64,000 nt of DNA from Prevotella sp. GTDB lineage: Bacteria; Bacteroidota; Bacteroidia; Bacteroidales; Bacteroidaceae. The translations under genes and the position numbers were made by a program. The stretch is from assembly GCA_024688365.1 (NCBI GenBank), contig JAILEG010000046.1, forward strand, positions 31,618-95,617, read 5' to 3'. This document shows, piece after piece, positions 46,541 through 55,212 of this stretch (its first letter is position 1; every line of letters begins with the position of its first letter). The notes under the pieces were generated by a model that searched no databases, had not been told where the DNA came from, and worked only from the letters and a program-made list of their open reading frames with translations.

Positions 46541-47677
46541 ATGAAGTACTACCTGATTGTTGGCGAGGCATCCGGCGACCTGCACGCCTCACGCCTGATG
46601 CGTTCACTGAAAGAATATGACCCGGAAGCGGAGTTCCGCTTCTTCGGCGGCGACCTGATGGCACAGGTTGGAGGCACCCGTGTGAGGCACTATCGTGAAT
46701 TGGCCTACATGGGGTTCGTTCCCGTACTGCTGCATCTGCCCACCATCTTCCGCAACATGAAGATGTGCAAAGACGACATCGTGCGCTGGCAGCCTGATGC
46801 CGTCATCCTCGTCGACTATCCAGGATTCAACCTCAGCATAGCCAAATTCGTAAAGAAAAACACAAGAATTCCCGTCTACTACTATATCTCGCCCAAGATA
46901 TGGGCATGGAAGGAATGGCGCATCAAGGCCATCAAGCGTGACGTGAGGGAGATGTTCTCCATCCTGCCTTTTGAGGTTCCCTTCTATGAGAGGAAGCATC
47001 AGTACAAGATACACTACGTGGGCAACCCTACGGCAGAGGAGGTTGACAACTTCCGTCATGTCTACACGGAGACGAGGGAGGACTTCTGTCAGCGCAACAG
47101 CCTGTCAGCCAAGCCCATCATCGCCATCCTTGCAGGAAGCAGGAAGCAGGAGATAAAGGACAATCTACCTTCCATGCTGGAGGCGGCACACCACTTTACT
47201 GACTACCAGATGGTCATTGCCGGGGCTCCCTCCATTGACGATGCCTACTACAAGAAGTTCCTTGGTGACAGTGGGGCCAAGATGGTGAAGAGCCAGACCT
47301 ATGAGCTGCTCTCCCACTCCACCGCCGCCCTCGTCACCAGTGGCACGGCCACTTTGGAGACGGCACTGCTCAACATTCCGCAGGTGGTCTGCTATGAGAC
47401 ACCTGTCCCGCAGCTCATCCGCTTTGCCTTCAAGCACATCATCAAGGTGAAGTACATCTCCCTCGTCAACCTCATAGCCGACAAGGAGATTGTGCAGGAG
47501 CTGCTTGCCGACCGATTCCGCATCTACAACATCGCCAATGAGCTTTACCGCATCCTACCAGGACAGCCAGGCCGTGAGCGGATGCTTGCCGAGTACCAGA
47601 CCGTGCGGGAACGGTTAGGCAACGAAGTGGCACCCGACAATGCCGCCCGCATCATGACCGAACTGCTGAGGGCTTAA
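46541..47677 (+). CDS. lpxB: Lipid-A-disaccharide synthase
   Basis: 378 residues. GT19 family motifs: YLIVGEASGDLHASRLM, FFGGDLMAQVGG, DYPGFNLSIAKF, YYISPKIWAWKEWRIKAIKR, LAGSRKQEI and TSGTATLETALL. It joins UDP-2,3-diacylglucosamine and lipid X to make the lipid A disaccharide at the inner membrane. Second gene of the surE operon. Full length. Confidence 0.95.
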   Translation: MKYYLIVGEASGDLHASRLMRSLKEYDPEAEFRFFGGDLMAQVGGTRVRHYRELAYMGFVPVLLHLPTIFRNMKMCKDDIVRWQPDAVILVDYPGFNLSIAKFVKKNTRIPVYYYISPKIWAWKEWRIKAIKRDVREMFSILPFEVPFYERKHQYKIHYVGNPTAEEVDNFRHVYTETREDFCQRNSLSAKPIIAILAGSRKQEIKDNLPSMLEAAHHFTDYQMVIAGAPSIDDAYYKKFLGDSGAKMVKSQTYELLSHSTAALVTSGTATLETALLNIPQVVCYETPVPQLIRFAFKHIIKVKYISLVNLIADKEIVQELLADRFRIYNIANELYRILPGQPGRERMLAEYQTVRERLGNEVAPDNAARIMTELLRA

Positions 47678-47750
47678 GCACACAAAGGCCAATAAGTATC
47701 TGACAACAAGCATATTACCTTCTCTTCGGGACAATCTGACCAGCACTCGG

Positions 47751-47838
47751 ACAATACTTCTCGGGAAGTAGTGAAGTATTGCAGCTGAAGTACCGGAGTA
47801 CTCCACGTGAAGTAGTGGAGTAATCCGGCACGGATTAC
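47751..47838. repeat. 22-bp-period array E (four units)
   Basis: Units start at 47751, 47773, 47795 and 47817, exactly 22 bp apart. They read AATACTTCTCGGGAAGTAGT, AGTATTGCAGCTGAAGTACC, AGTACTCCACGTGAAGTAGT and AGTAATCCGGCACGGATTAC in their informative parts. The last is a perfect palindrome AGTAATCCG-GCA-CGGATTACT. The first three correspond to array D units. Located after lpxB. Confidence 0.85.
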
Positions 47839-47948
47839 TCTGCCATTTCAGCAACAGCAGCCATGCCCCGCAGTGCTTTCCCAGCCTCGGAAGCACATGT
47901 TCAATTCCCCTCCGGGGGAGAAGGACAATAAAAGAGGTACGTGTGTCC

Positions 47949-48062
47949 CTGTGCATTGGTTCGTAAAAAAAATCTGATAATACTCCATGAAGTAAGCCAA
48001 ACCTTTTACATTCTTTTGATTGTTTATTCAAAAAGAAGTTGTATATTTGCAGTGGATTTCCA
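47949..48062 (+). repeat. Direct repeat flanking the low-GC gene, left copy
   Basis: About 115 bp that recurs at 49992-50103 at roughly 70-75 % identity. Shared blocks include GTGCAT..GTTCG, CATGA..T.AGCCA, CTTTT.CAT.C.TTTG and GTTTAT..AAAAAGAAG.TGTATATTTGCAG. The repeat ends with a -7 box TATATTTG. Confidence 0.7.
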
Positions 48063-48127
48063 GAGAAGTAATTCTCCTGCATTTCCACATGCGCCGGGGT
48101 GTTCCATGAGAGACCCGGCTTTTTTAT
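48056..48127 (+). ncRNA. Possible short RNA with terminator
   Basis: A promoter (TTTG 48015-48018, TATATTTG 48042-48049) is followed by GAGAA/TTCTC in a small hairpin and then a strong intrinsic terminator, GCCGGG...CCCGGC with six T residues at 48120-48125. The transcript would be about 70 nt with no ORF of note. It could also be an attenuator or the end of a longer message. Class unknown. Confidence 0.5.
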
Positions 48128-48200
48128 CCATAGCCGCCTCCTCTGTACCTCGGCTTAGCAAAAAAATGGCGAATCTCTTGCAATTATGCGGGGAAGCATG

Positions 48201-48208
48201 TATCTTTG
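48201..48208 (+). promoter_or_regulatory. -7 box upstream of the DUF3943 gene
   Basis: TATCTTTG about 240 bp before the ATG at 48446. The interval 48209-48445 holds no ORF on the plus strand and a T-rich tract near 48360; a closer promoter was not found. Confidence 0.4.
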
Positions 48209-48445
48209 CCGTTACAAGACAAAGAGTACATCCGGGATTGTCCGCAAGCTCTATTGGCAAGAACAAAAATGGTATCCCCCACCGAAAGACGGGTTATACA
48301 ATGCTCCACTAAATTAACAGATTCAAATGTGACCACTACGAATGCTATATCGTTATCTGTCTTTTTTTTGTTGTCTTTTTGTCCTGCCACTCAAAGAAAT
48401 CAACTGTAGTATCATAATCAGCATACTATATTAGGGAATTCATTT

Positions 48446-49945
48446 ATGTCGTTAGGTGTTTTATTGACAATAGGTATATCAACTTCTATCATATGTGATT
48501 CTGTCAGTATGAGTGATTCACATACAGAAAAACCTACAGACTCAGTCAATGCCATTCAGATTGCTGAACGGACAGATTCCACTTGCTTACCTGACAGCAA
48601 TGTCAAGAATCCCTGGCTGGCAATATCAGAGGTTACAGGTACAAATCTTTCAATTCTGGCTGTAGACCATTATCTGCTTAACGAAAACTTTGCTAAGGTT
48701 ACCTGGCATACAATTGGACGAAATTTCTCGTTATCAAAGTGGTACTGGGACAGTGATATATTCAGAACAAACTTGATGTTTCATCCATATCATGGCTCGT
48801 TGTATTATAATGCGGCTCGAAGTAATGGCATGAATTTCTACACATCCATTCCGTTTGCCGCCGGAGGAAGTTTGATGTGGGAGATAGCAGGTGAATCAGA
48901 ACAACCATCTGGCAATGATTTCTTAGCAACTTCGATAGGAGGTATCGCCATAGGCGAAGTCACGCATAGGCTTTCTGAAAGAATCTGGACGAATGAGATT
49001 GTGGGACCAGAGCGTTTTTTTCGTGAGATTCTTGGTTCAGTCATAAACCCAATGGGGGGCTTAACTCGTTTACTATCAGGCAAGACTTTTCATGTAAAAA
49101 ATAGCCATCATGACACAGTTGACAAAAATAAGCCCACGATAGAGTTCTCAACGTTTTTAGGTGGTCGTTATTATGGGACTAACCAGGGGAAAGGACTCCA
49201 TAAAGGTGGAGGAACTATTAATCTTGACATAGTATATGGTTCTCCTGTTGCGGTTGATAATAGAAAGCCTTATGACTTTTTCCGGGCAAGTGTTGGGTTT
49301 GACACCAATGGAGGAGAGTCATTTGTAACTAATCTGAATATCATAGGACAAATAAAAAATTGGATATTGAAGGAACGGCATAGCAGTGTTTTATCATTTG
49401 GAATTTACCAAAACTTCGACTATTATTCTGTGAATGTAATCAAGGACAAGTCACCATACAAGATATCGGAAGCATCGAGTATTGGTATAGGCCTTGCGTG
49501 GTATCACGATTGGAGTAGGATGCGTTTATTTGAAGAGATGTATCTTAATGGAGTTCTTCTTGGTGGCTCTCTGTCAGATTATAATAACAACCGCTATGCG
49601 AGGGATTATAGTATTGGGAGCGGTTATAGTGTAAAAAATCTTGTTGGATTTGACTACAACAGCATCTGCCATTTCCGTATGTCAGCAGATATGAAGCATC
49701 TTTTCTCATGGAAAGGATATGAAGATGAAGACAATACGAAAGATAATATTGGATATAGTGTTATGGGGGATCGGGGAAACGTCGTTAATCTCATATTACG
49801 TCCATCTTTTGAAATAACCTTCAATAAGCACTGGGGAATTGAATGGACTGCTATGTATGTATTAAGAAATTTCCATTATAAGTATCATCCGAACACATCA
49901 TCTATAGCCTATGACTATAGAATAGGTGTGAAATATAGATTATAG
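48446..49945 (+). CDS. DUF3943-type outer-membrane protein, low GC
   Basis: 499 residues. An N-terminal hydrophobic segment serves as signal. The middle matches the DUF3943 pattern: WYWDSDIFRTNLMFHPYHGSLYYNAARSNG, GSLMWEIAGE, SIGGIAIGEVTHRLS and EILGSVINPMGGLTRLL. The second half is a set of beta strands ending IGVKYRL, so a barrel is likely. Codon use differs from neighbours: many A/T third positions (TTT, AAT, GAA, ATA). The gene sits between direct repeats, so recent acquisition or transposition-like gain is likely. Function unknown. Confidence 0.8.
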   Translation: MSLGVLLTIGISTSIICDSVSMSDSHTEKPTDSVNAIQIAERTDSTCLPDSNVKNPWLAISEVTGTNLSILAVDHYLLNENFAKVTWHTIGRNFSLSKWYWDSDIFRTNLMFHPYHGSLYYNAARSNGMNFYTSIPFAAGGSLMWEIAGESEQPSGNDFLATSIGGIAIGEVTHRLSERIWTNEIVGPERFFREILGSVINPMGGLTRLLSGKTFHVKNSHHDTVDKNKPTIEFSTFLGGRYYGTNQGKGLHKGGGTINLDIVYGSPVAVDNRKPYDFFRASVGFDTNGGESFVTNLNIIGQIKNWILKERHSSVLSFGIYQNFDYYSVNVIKDKSPYKISEASSIGIGLAWYHDWSRMRLFEEMYLNGVLLGGSLSDYNNNRYARDYSIGSGYSVKNLVGFDYNSICHFRMSADMKHLFSWKGYEDEDNTKDNIGYSVMGDRGNVVNLILRPSFEITFNKHWGIEWTAMYVLRNFHYKYHPNTSSIAYDYRIGVKYRL

Positions 49946-49991
49946 ATTATTATTCTGAGGCTTATTAGGGAACATGGGGATGATAGGTATG

Positions 49992-50103
49992 CGCCCCGTG
50001 CATCAGTTCGCCCCCCTTCGATGATACCTCATGAGCTTAGCCAGGTCTTTTCATCCGTTTGTCTGTTTATCTAAAAAGAAGCTGTATATTTGCAGCAGAC
50101 AAC
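49992..50103 (+). repeat. Direct repeat flanking the low-GC gene, right copy
   Basis: Partner of 47949-48062. It also ends with a -7 box TATATTTG (50085-50092). Any transcript from it would run antisense into the end of the helicase gene. The terminator hairpin found after the left copy is not present here. Confidence 0.7.
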
Positions 50104-50209
50104 GATGGAGGCATCCCCCCACACATACAACATTATAGACTGAGTGACAACCATAACAACAATCCCCTCCAAAAAAAGAATGGTCCGGCAAGAACCACTG
50201 CCTCCCACC

Positions 50210-51814
50210 TCACAAGGCAGAATCTTCCTCAAGCTGCGTCTTGGGCCAGTTGACAAGGTAAAGATGCTCAATGGCACGGGTGAAGGCGGTATAGAGCCAG
50301 TGGATGTAATCGGGTGTGAGCATCTCATCGGTCATATATCCCTGGTCAAGATAGACGTGTGCCCATTGGCCGCCCTGCGCCTTGTGGCAGGTGATGGCAT
50401 AGCCGAACTTTATCTGCAAGGCATTGTAGTAGTCATCCTCCCGCAACCGCTTCATGCGGTCAGCCTTCAGCGGAATGTCAGCATAGTCCTCCATCACACG
50501 CTGGAAGAGCAGCTCATTCTGGTCATGCGTCAGTGCGGGTGCCTCAGCCGTCAGCACATCAAGGATGACTGTCATGTCCTCCTCGGCATAGTCATAGTCG
50601 GGAAACTCCAAGGTCACATCGGCAAAGCGGAACCCATACAGCTCCCGCACGTTACGCACCCGGCGGACAACGGCACGGTCGCCGTTGGCAATGAATGTCA
50701 GGTCTGGCAGCCTCTCCCCCGCCCCCTCTCCCCAAGGGAGGGGAGAAGACGGTGTTTTCCCTGCACTCTTACCTGATATTTCTCCTGCATCCCCCAGCAC
50801 GTCTCCTCTTGTCGCAACTGTACATTCCACTCCCCTCTCTTTGTGGGAGGGGCCGGGGGAGAGGCTGCCAGCTGGAACTTCTGTCGGTTTGAGTTTCTTA
50901 TACTTGTTCTTCACCACCATCAGCATGTCGCCTGTCGTGAGTTCCTCCTCACGTCCCAGGACCATGTTCCGTATGCCCTGGTTGAAGATGTTGGCACGCT
51001 TGTTGGACCGTGTGATGACCATCGTCTCATCCATCCCCACCTCAGAGTAGCTGGAAGCAAGGCTTTCGATCAGCTCATCGCCTGGGACTGCCGATATATC
51101 GGCAAAGCCGCTGATTCTTATCCTCGGCAACCGTGTCGCCTCGTCATGGGTTATCATCTGACGGATGATGGTGGCATTGTAGAGGATGCCTGAAGCCCGG
51201 CCTTGCCTCAGCACCTCATTGAGGTCGCACTCGTAGACCGTCAGTCCGTAAGCACGCAGCACGTCAGCACGCAGGGCAGGACTCTCCTCCTCACCCACGG
51301 GCGGCAGCTGCGCCTTGTCGCCCAGCAGGAGCATGCGGCAGTTGCGGCCATTGTAGACAAACTGTATCAGGTCATCCAGCAGACAGCCGCTCCCGAAGGT
51401 GGCATTGCCCGATGACAGGCTGATCATGGAGGCCTCGTCAACCATGAACAGACGGTCATGGAAGAGGTTGACGTTCAGGTTGAACTTCCCGTCCACACCC
51501 GAAAAGGACTTCTCCCGATAGATGCTGCGGTGGATGGTGGCCGCAGGCTGGCCCGCATTGAGCGAGAACACCTTTGCCGCACGGCCTGTCGGGGCCAGCA
51601 GCGTCACTTTCTGCCGCAGCTCTGACATCGTCCGCACGATGGCTCCCGCCAGCGAGGTCTTGCCCGTTCCGGCACTGCCACGGAGAATCATGACTGCCCG
51701 TTCGTCACGGTCGGTCATGAAGCGAGCGAACATGTCAAGGGCGGAGAGCTGGTCATCAGTAGGCTCAAATCCGAAGTTCCGCAGGATTCTGTATCGTAAC
51801 TCGTCACTTATCAT
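50210..51814 (-). CDS. RecD-like ATP-dependent helicase with an inserted element
   Basis: 534 residues. Walker A ILRGSAGTGKTSLAG (about 43-57), MVDEASMISL, LLLGDKAQLPPVG, and a C-terminal UvrD_C_2-type box ITCHKAQGGQWAHVYLD with LYTAFTRAIEHLYLV. This is the short RecD/Pif1-like helicase found in Bacteroidota. Between about residues 316 and 370 the frame runs through a palindromic repeat (50706-50869), adding a Ser/Gly/Pro-rich stretch with SPLPWGEGAGERL that has no place in the fold. The frame is intact, so the protein may still work with an extra loop. It follows the nuclease gene by 16 bp. Confidence 0.85.
   Translation of the reverse strand: MISDELRYRILRNFGFEPTDDQLSALDMFARFMTDRDERAVMILRGSAGTGKTSLAGAIVRTMSELRQKVTLLAPTGRAAKVFSLNAGQPAATIHRSIYREKSFSGVDGKFNLNVNLFHDRLFMVDEASMISLSSGNATFGSGCLLDDLIQFVYNGRNCRMLLLGDKAQLPPVGEEESPALRADVLRAYGLTVYECDLNEVLRQGRASGILYNATIIRQMITHDEATRLPRIRISGFADISAVPGDELIESLASSYSEVGMDETMVITRSNKRANIFNQGIRNMVLGREEELTTGDMLMVVKNKYKKLKPTEVPAGSLSPGPSHKERGVECTVATRGDVLGDAGEISGKSAGKTPSSPLPWGEGAGERLPDLTFIANGDRAVVRRVRNVRELYGFRFADVTLEFPDYDYAEEDMTVILDVLTAEAPALTHDQNELLFQRVMEDYADIPLKADRMKRLREDDYYNALQIKFGYAITCHKAQGGQWAHVYLDQGYMTDEMLTPDYIHWLYTAFTRAIEHLYLVNWPKTQLEEDSAL
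50706..50869 (-). mobile_element. Palindromic repeat element inserted in frame in a helicase gene
   Basis: 164 bp with matching ends: GGCAGCCTCTCCCCCG at 50706-50721 and its exact reverse complement at 50854-50869. Beyond these both ends continue with related CCCCTCTCCCC/GGGGAGGGG palindromes. No ORF of its own and no clear target duplication. The layout is that of a MITE-like or palindromic repeat. It adds about 55 codons to the host gene. Confidence 0.7.
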
Positions 51815-51830
51815 CCACCGTCCTCCCTTC

Positions 51831-52745
51831 TTACCACCGGCTCATATCAGCATCCCGCTCCACACGCTGCTCCACATCATCAGGAAGCTGTGGGAAGAAA
51901 TCAATGCCCGTGATACGCTCCACATCATCAACAGAGTTGACGTAATCGGTCTTCTTATGTCCCTTGGCTGTGCTGTTCCTACAGATAAAGCCTATCGCCT
52001 CAGGCCCGTCCTTCAGGCGCAGCACCACCTTGAAGAAGGCCTCAGGCACCATGACCTTGTGCTTGCCAATGGTCTTATGCCGCTGGTTGAGGAAGACGGG
52101 ACCACAGACGATGTAGACGTCACCATAACGCTCAGCCCATGCACGGCACTGCTCCTCTATCGTGTTCCACATACCACTGTTCAGTGCGTGGTTCTGCGGG
52201 CACACATTCGTCATGAGGAAGCTCTGCTCCATAGCCAGCTGGCTCCATCGGTTGTCACCAGCCGGGCACATGTGGCCACGGTCAAATCCCGAACGGCTAT
52301 AGTCATACGTGTCGACCCGTGGCAACGGAGCATCCTCGTCCTCATGGAAGGAGATGCCCTTGCGCTGCACGGGACCATCCGTATGACTGGCCGTCAAGTG
52401 CCATGCCACCCAGTCTGGCACCCGTGTCTCTGTGTTATAACAAGCGGTGTAGCCTTCCCGATGAAGCAATAAAGAGGCTGCTCCAGCCTTGCCTGCCGGT
52501 ATCTCCATTCCCTCTGATGCCACTGTTCCTGCCGCTTCGGCGGGAGCAGGAACAGCCTTCCGCTCCCTGACGGCTTCTTCAGTCCATTCACCTTCCCTGT
52601 TTTCAACATCCCGGGCCGGCATTACTGTCTCATTACGCTCCCCGCCTAACGGTGGAAGATGCGTCTTTCCCCGACCGGCATCACAGGCTGACAGGGTCAG
52701 CAGCAAGGCAACGGCAGGCACAGTCCATATAGTTCTCTTCATCAT
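51831..52745 (-). CDS. DNA/RNA non-specific endonuclease, lipoprotein
   Basis: 304 residues. Lipobox LSAC follows a short signal (MKRTIWTVPAVALLLTLSAC), so the enzyme is anchored in the envelope. The beta-beta-alpha metal nuclease motif is DRGHMCPAGDNRW with the later metal ligand in NVCPQNHALNSGMWNTIEE. Between signal and domain lies a long Ala/Glu/Gly-rich linker (about 30-100). It degrades DNA and RNA without sequence preference, probably for nutrient scavenging or defence outside the cytoplasm. The promoter at 52776-52783 rules out the ATG at 52796; an ATG at 52769 remains possible. Confidence 0.88.
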   Translation of the reverse strand: MMKRTIWTVPAVALLLTLSACDAGRGKTHLPPLGGERNETVMPARDVENREGEWTEEAVRERKAVPAPAEAAGTVASEGMEIPAGKAGAASLLLHREGYTACYNTETRVPDWVAWHLTASHTDGPVQRKGISFHEDEDAPLPRVDTYDYSRSGFDRGHMCPAGDNRWSQLAMEQSFLMTNVCPQNHALNSGMWNTIEEQCRAWAERYGDVYIVCGPVFLNQRHKTIGKHKVMVPEAFFKVVLRLKDGPEAIGFICRNSTAKGHKKTDYVNSVDDVERITGIDFFPQLPDDVEQRVERDADMSRW

Positions 52746-52775
52746 AGCTTCTTTACTCTGTTGTTTCATGACCGC

Positions 52776-52783
52776 AAAGGTAA
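52776..52783 (-). promoter_or_regulatory. Nuclease-helicase promoter -7 box
   Basis: TACCTTTG on the minus strand. The predicted start falls near 52769, which is itself an in-frame ATG. Confidence 0.6.
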
Positions 52784-52898
52784 TCAATTTATTCATAGGC
52801 AGGAAGGACTGAAAGGATTGATTTCAGAGAAAGACGCATCGGGAAGTGGCGGCAGGACACAATTCCAAGCCCGATCCACATGGACTGACAACACGGAA

Positions 52899-52947
52899 GG
52901 GGCAGGCATGCCAAGGACTCTCATGTTCATCCTCGCCTGCCTGCCCC
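52899..52947. terminator. 10-bp hairpin after lrgB
   Basis: GGGGCAGGCA (52899-52908) pairs with TGCCTGCCCC (52938-52947). It lies downstream of lrgB on the minus strand. No strong T run follows. Confidence 0.45.
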
Positions 52948-53003
52948 AGTGCTTTTAGCCCGCGAAATCCGCCAAAAAGGCCACGAGCCAGCCTTCTCTT
53001 TAC

Positions 53004-53720
53004 TCAGACAATCCCCATCAGGCGCAGCACCGTGGGCGTGAGCAGGGCCGTGAAGATTCCGTTGAGCGTGATGCCCAAGCTGGCAAAGGCTCCGTATTTG
53101 CTGCTGTATGCCATTGCCGTAGAGGCTCCTACTGCATGGGACGCCGCACCCATGGAAAGCCCTTGGGCTATAGGGCTATGGACATGCCCCAGCGACAGCG
53201 TCCTGAACCCTACCAAAGCACCTATGATTCCCGTGATGACAACCACGGCAGCTGTGAGCGACGGAATGCCACCTACACTCTGTGTCACCTCCATTGCGAT
53301 AGGTGTAGTGACCGACTTACTGGCCATCGACAGCACAACCACATCTGATGCGCCAAAAAACTTTGCCACTGTAACAACGCTGACAATCCCCACCAGGCAG
53401 CCAACAAGCTGAGAGAGGACTATAGGAAGCCACAGTCGCTTGATGGCATCAAGCTGCAGATAGAGCGGGACTCCCAAGGATACGACTGCTGGCTTCAGCC
53501 AGAAATCAATGAGTTGGGCATCCTCCTTGTACACCTCAAACGGCACACCCGTGATTTTAAGATAGGCAATGATGAGGATGATGGCAATCAGAATGGGGTT
53601 CAGAAGCATCCATCCCGTACGCAGCTGCACCCGCTTGACAAGAAAGAAAACGGCAAACGTCAGTGCCAGTATCACATACTGATTAGAGAATATATCCCTC
53701 CCCTGCTCGAACAAATCCAT
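53004..53720 (-). CDS. lrgB: LrgB-family membrane protein
   Basis: 238 residues with about seven membrane segments. Family motifs include FWLKPAVVSLGVPLYLQ, SVTTPIAMEVTQSVGGIPSLTA and SMGAASHAVGASTAMAY. LrgB works with LrgA in holin/antiholin-like control of lysis or in pyruvate/glycolate movement. It starts 3 bp after lrgA, so translation is probably coupled. Confidence 0.93.
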   Translation of the reverse strand: MDLFEQGRDIFSNQYVILALTFAVFFLVKRVQLRTGWMLLNPILIAIILIIAYLKITGVPFEVYKEDAQLIDFWLKPAVVSLGVPLYLQLDAIKRLWLPIVLSQLVGCLVGIVSVVTVAKFFGASDVVVLSMASKSVTTPIAMEVTQSVGGIPSLTAAVVVITGIIGALVGFRTLSLGHVHSPIAQGLSMGAASHAVGASTAMAYSSKYGAFASLGITLNGIFTALLTPTVLRLMGIV

Positions 53721-53723
53721 CTC

Positions 53724-54143
53724 TTACTCCTCCTCCGCTTCTTTTGAATCCTTCTTACTGCCTGTACGGCCACGATGATGAAGCAAGTCCATCGACATCA
53801 GCCTGCGCTCAAACCTGATCACCATCTGGTGCATGTGCCCCGTGACAACCAGCACCAGCACCGTGCTGACCAGCGTTGCCGTTGCTATCGGGAGCAGTTC
53901 TTTCTGAATAATGTCCAGATAGAGCATCAGGGCCACCCCAGGTGGAACGAAGAAGAAGCCAAGATTGGCTATCAACAGCTCTGATAGCCGTTTAATCCAT
54001 GCCAACTTAACCCATCCCAACTTCAGGAAAAGAGTAAGCAGCAGCATGCCGATAATACTGGACGGCAACTTGATTCCTGTCGCCCACACGATGAATTCCC
54101 CCAATGCGAGGCATCCGAAGATAATGAAAAACTGTCTTGCCAT
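53724..54143 (-). CDS. lrgA: LrgA/CidA-family membrane protein
   Basis: 139 residues with four membrane segments and the family motif LPSSIIGMLLLTLFLKLGWVK. The C-terminal 25 residues are charged (MDLLHHRGRTGSKKDSKEAEEE), which is longer than usual. Forms an operon with lrgB; promoter at 54214-54221. Confidence 0.9.
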   Translation of the reverse strand: MARQFFIIFGCLALGEFIVWATGIKLPSSIIGMLLLTLFLKLGWVKLAWIKRLSELLIANLGFFFVPPGVALMLYLDIIQKELLPIATATLVSTVLVLVVTGHMHQMVIRFERRLMSMDLLHHRGRTGSKKDSKEAEEE

Positions 54144-54213
54144 GTGTAAATGATGTCATCCTGACCTGATGTTTTCTGACGGCTGAACTGATTTCCGCTC
54201 GTAAAAACAATTG

Positions 54214-54221
54214 CAAAGTTA
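54214..54221 (-). promoter_or_regulatory. lrgAB promoter -7 box
   Basis: TAACTTTG on the minus strand, about 70 bp before the lrgA ATG. Confidence 0.5.
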
Positions 54222-54328
54222 TAGTTTTTTAACCATTCTTTATCAAACTCTGCTTCCAAATGCCAGCCAAAGGGCATAATAGATGACTTTTATCAAGAGG
54301 AAAACATCGGTAATCGGAAAAAAATGCG

Positions 54329-54336
54329 TAAGTTTG
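54329..54336 (+). promoter_or_regulatory. DUF3822-rsmD promoter -7 box
   Basis: TAAGTTTG, about 30 bp before the ATG at 54366. Confidence 0.55.
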
Positions 54337-54365
54337 CAGAACTTAACCGGTAGGCTACATCCGCA

Positions 54366-55178
54366 ATGAACGATACAGACAACCACATATCCGACAGGAA
54401 ACTGCGACTGACAATAAGAATCAGCAAGGGCAGCATGGCTCTCTCCGTGGGCGACCCGCAGGAGAACGGGCAGCTGGTCTATGAGCCCTATGCCATGAAC
54501 ACCGCCATCTCCGTAGCCGCCAACCTGCGGGAGGCTTTCAACGTCTCCGAGCTGTTGCAAAGCGGATACAAACGGGTCCTGGTGGAACTCGACACGCCTG
54601 TGATGCTCATCCCTACGGATGAGTTTGCCGGGCAGGACACCGCTGCACTCTATCACCACACTCATCATCAGCAAGGGAGCGAGGAAATCCTGTCAAGCGT
54701 CCTGCCTGACCTCAATGCCGTGGCGGTCTTTGCCATCAACAAAGACCTGAAGCTGGTCATTGATGACCACTTCCAGGACATCCGCATCCAGCCGCTCATG
54801 CAGGCCGTCTGGACCCACCTTTACCGCCGTTCCTTCGCCGGACCGCGGCGGAAGCTCTATGCCTATTTCCATGAGAAACACATGGAGGTGTTCAGCTTTC
54901 AGCAAAACAGGTTCCGCTTCAGCAATGTCTTCGATGCCGCACATGCCCATGATGCCCTCTATTACCTGCTCTATGTATGGAGGCAGACCGGGATGGACGC
55001 AGAGCATGACGAGCTGTACCTTGTCGGCGACATGCCACATGCCGACTGGCTCACCAGCCATATCAGGCAATACCTGCAGCGTTGCCGTGTCATCAGCCAG
55101 GAGACCGATTTCAACAACATCCCAATGGCAGCGAGGAAAGACATTCCCTACGACATGAAAGCCATCTACCTGGACTGA
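54366..55178 (+). CDS. DUF3822 protein
   Basis: 270 residues, cytoplasmic. Fold of the actin/ASKHA type is suggested for this family; visible motifs are LTIRISKGSMALSVGD near the start, VLVELDTPVMLIPTDEF, and a C-terminal ELYLVGDMPHADWLTSHI. It is placed just before rsmD in most Bacteroidota, as here (34 bp). Role unknown. Starts at the first ATG after the promoter. Confidence 0.82.
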   Translation: MNDTDNHISDRKLRLTIRISKGSMALSVGDPQENGQLVYEPYAMNTAISVAANLREAFNVSELLQSGYKRVLVELDTPVMLIPTDEFAGQDTAALYHHTHHQQGSEEILSSVLPDLNAVAVFAINKDLKLVIDDHFQDIRIQPLMQAVWTHLYRRSFAGPRRKLYAYFHEKHMEVFSFQQNRFRFSNVFDAAHAHDALYYLLYVWRQTGMDAEHDELYLVGDMPHADWLTSHIRQYLQRCRVISQETDFNNIPMAARKDIPYDMKAIYLD

Positions 55179-55212
55179 CAAGTCCTATCAACCATCACAA
55201 AAGAGACAATCA

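Noticed and set aside
47795..47816. parS-like site (CCACGTGAAG) in array E
   Set aside because: Only the central CACGTG matches the parS consensus; outer bases fit the array pattern instead, and the site is 3 kb from parAB.
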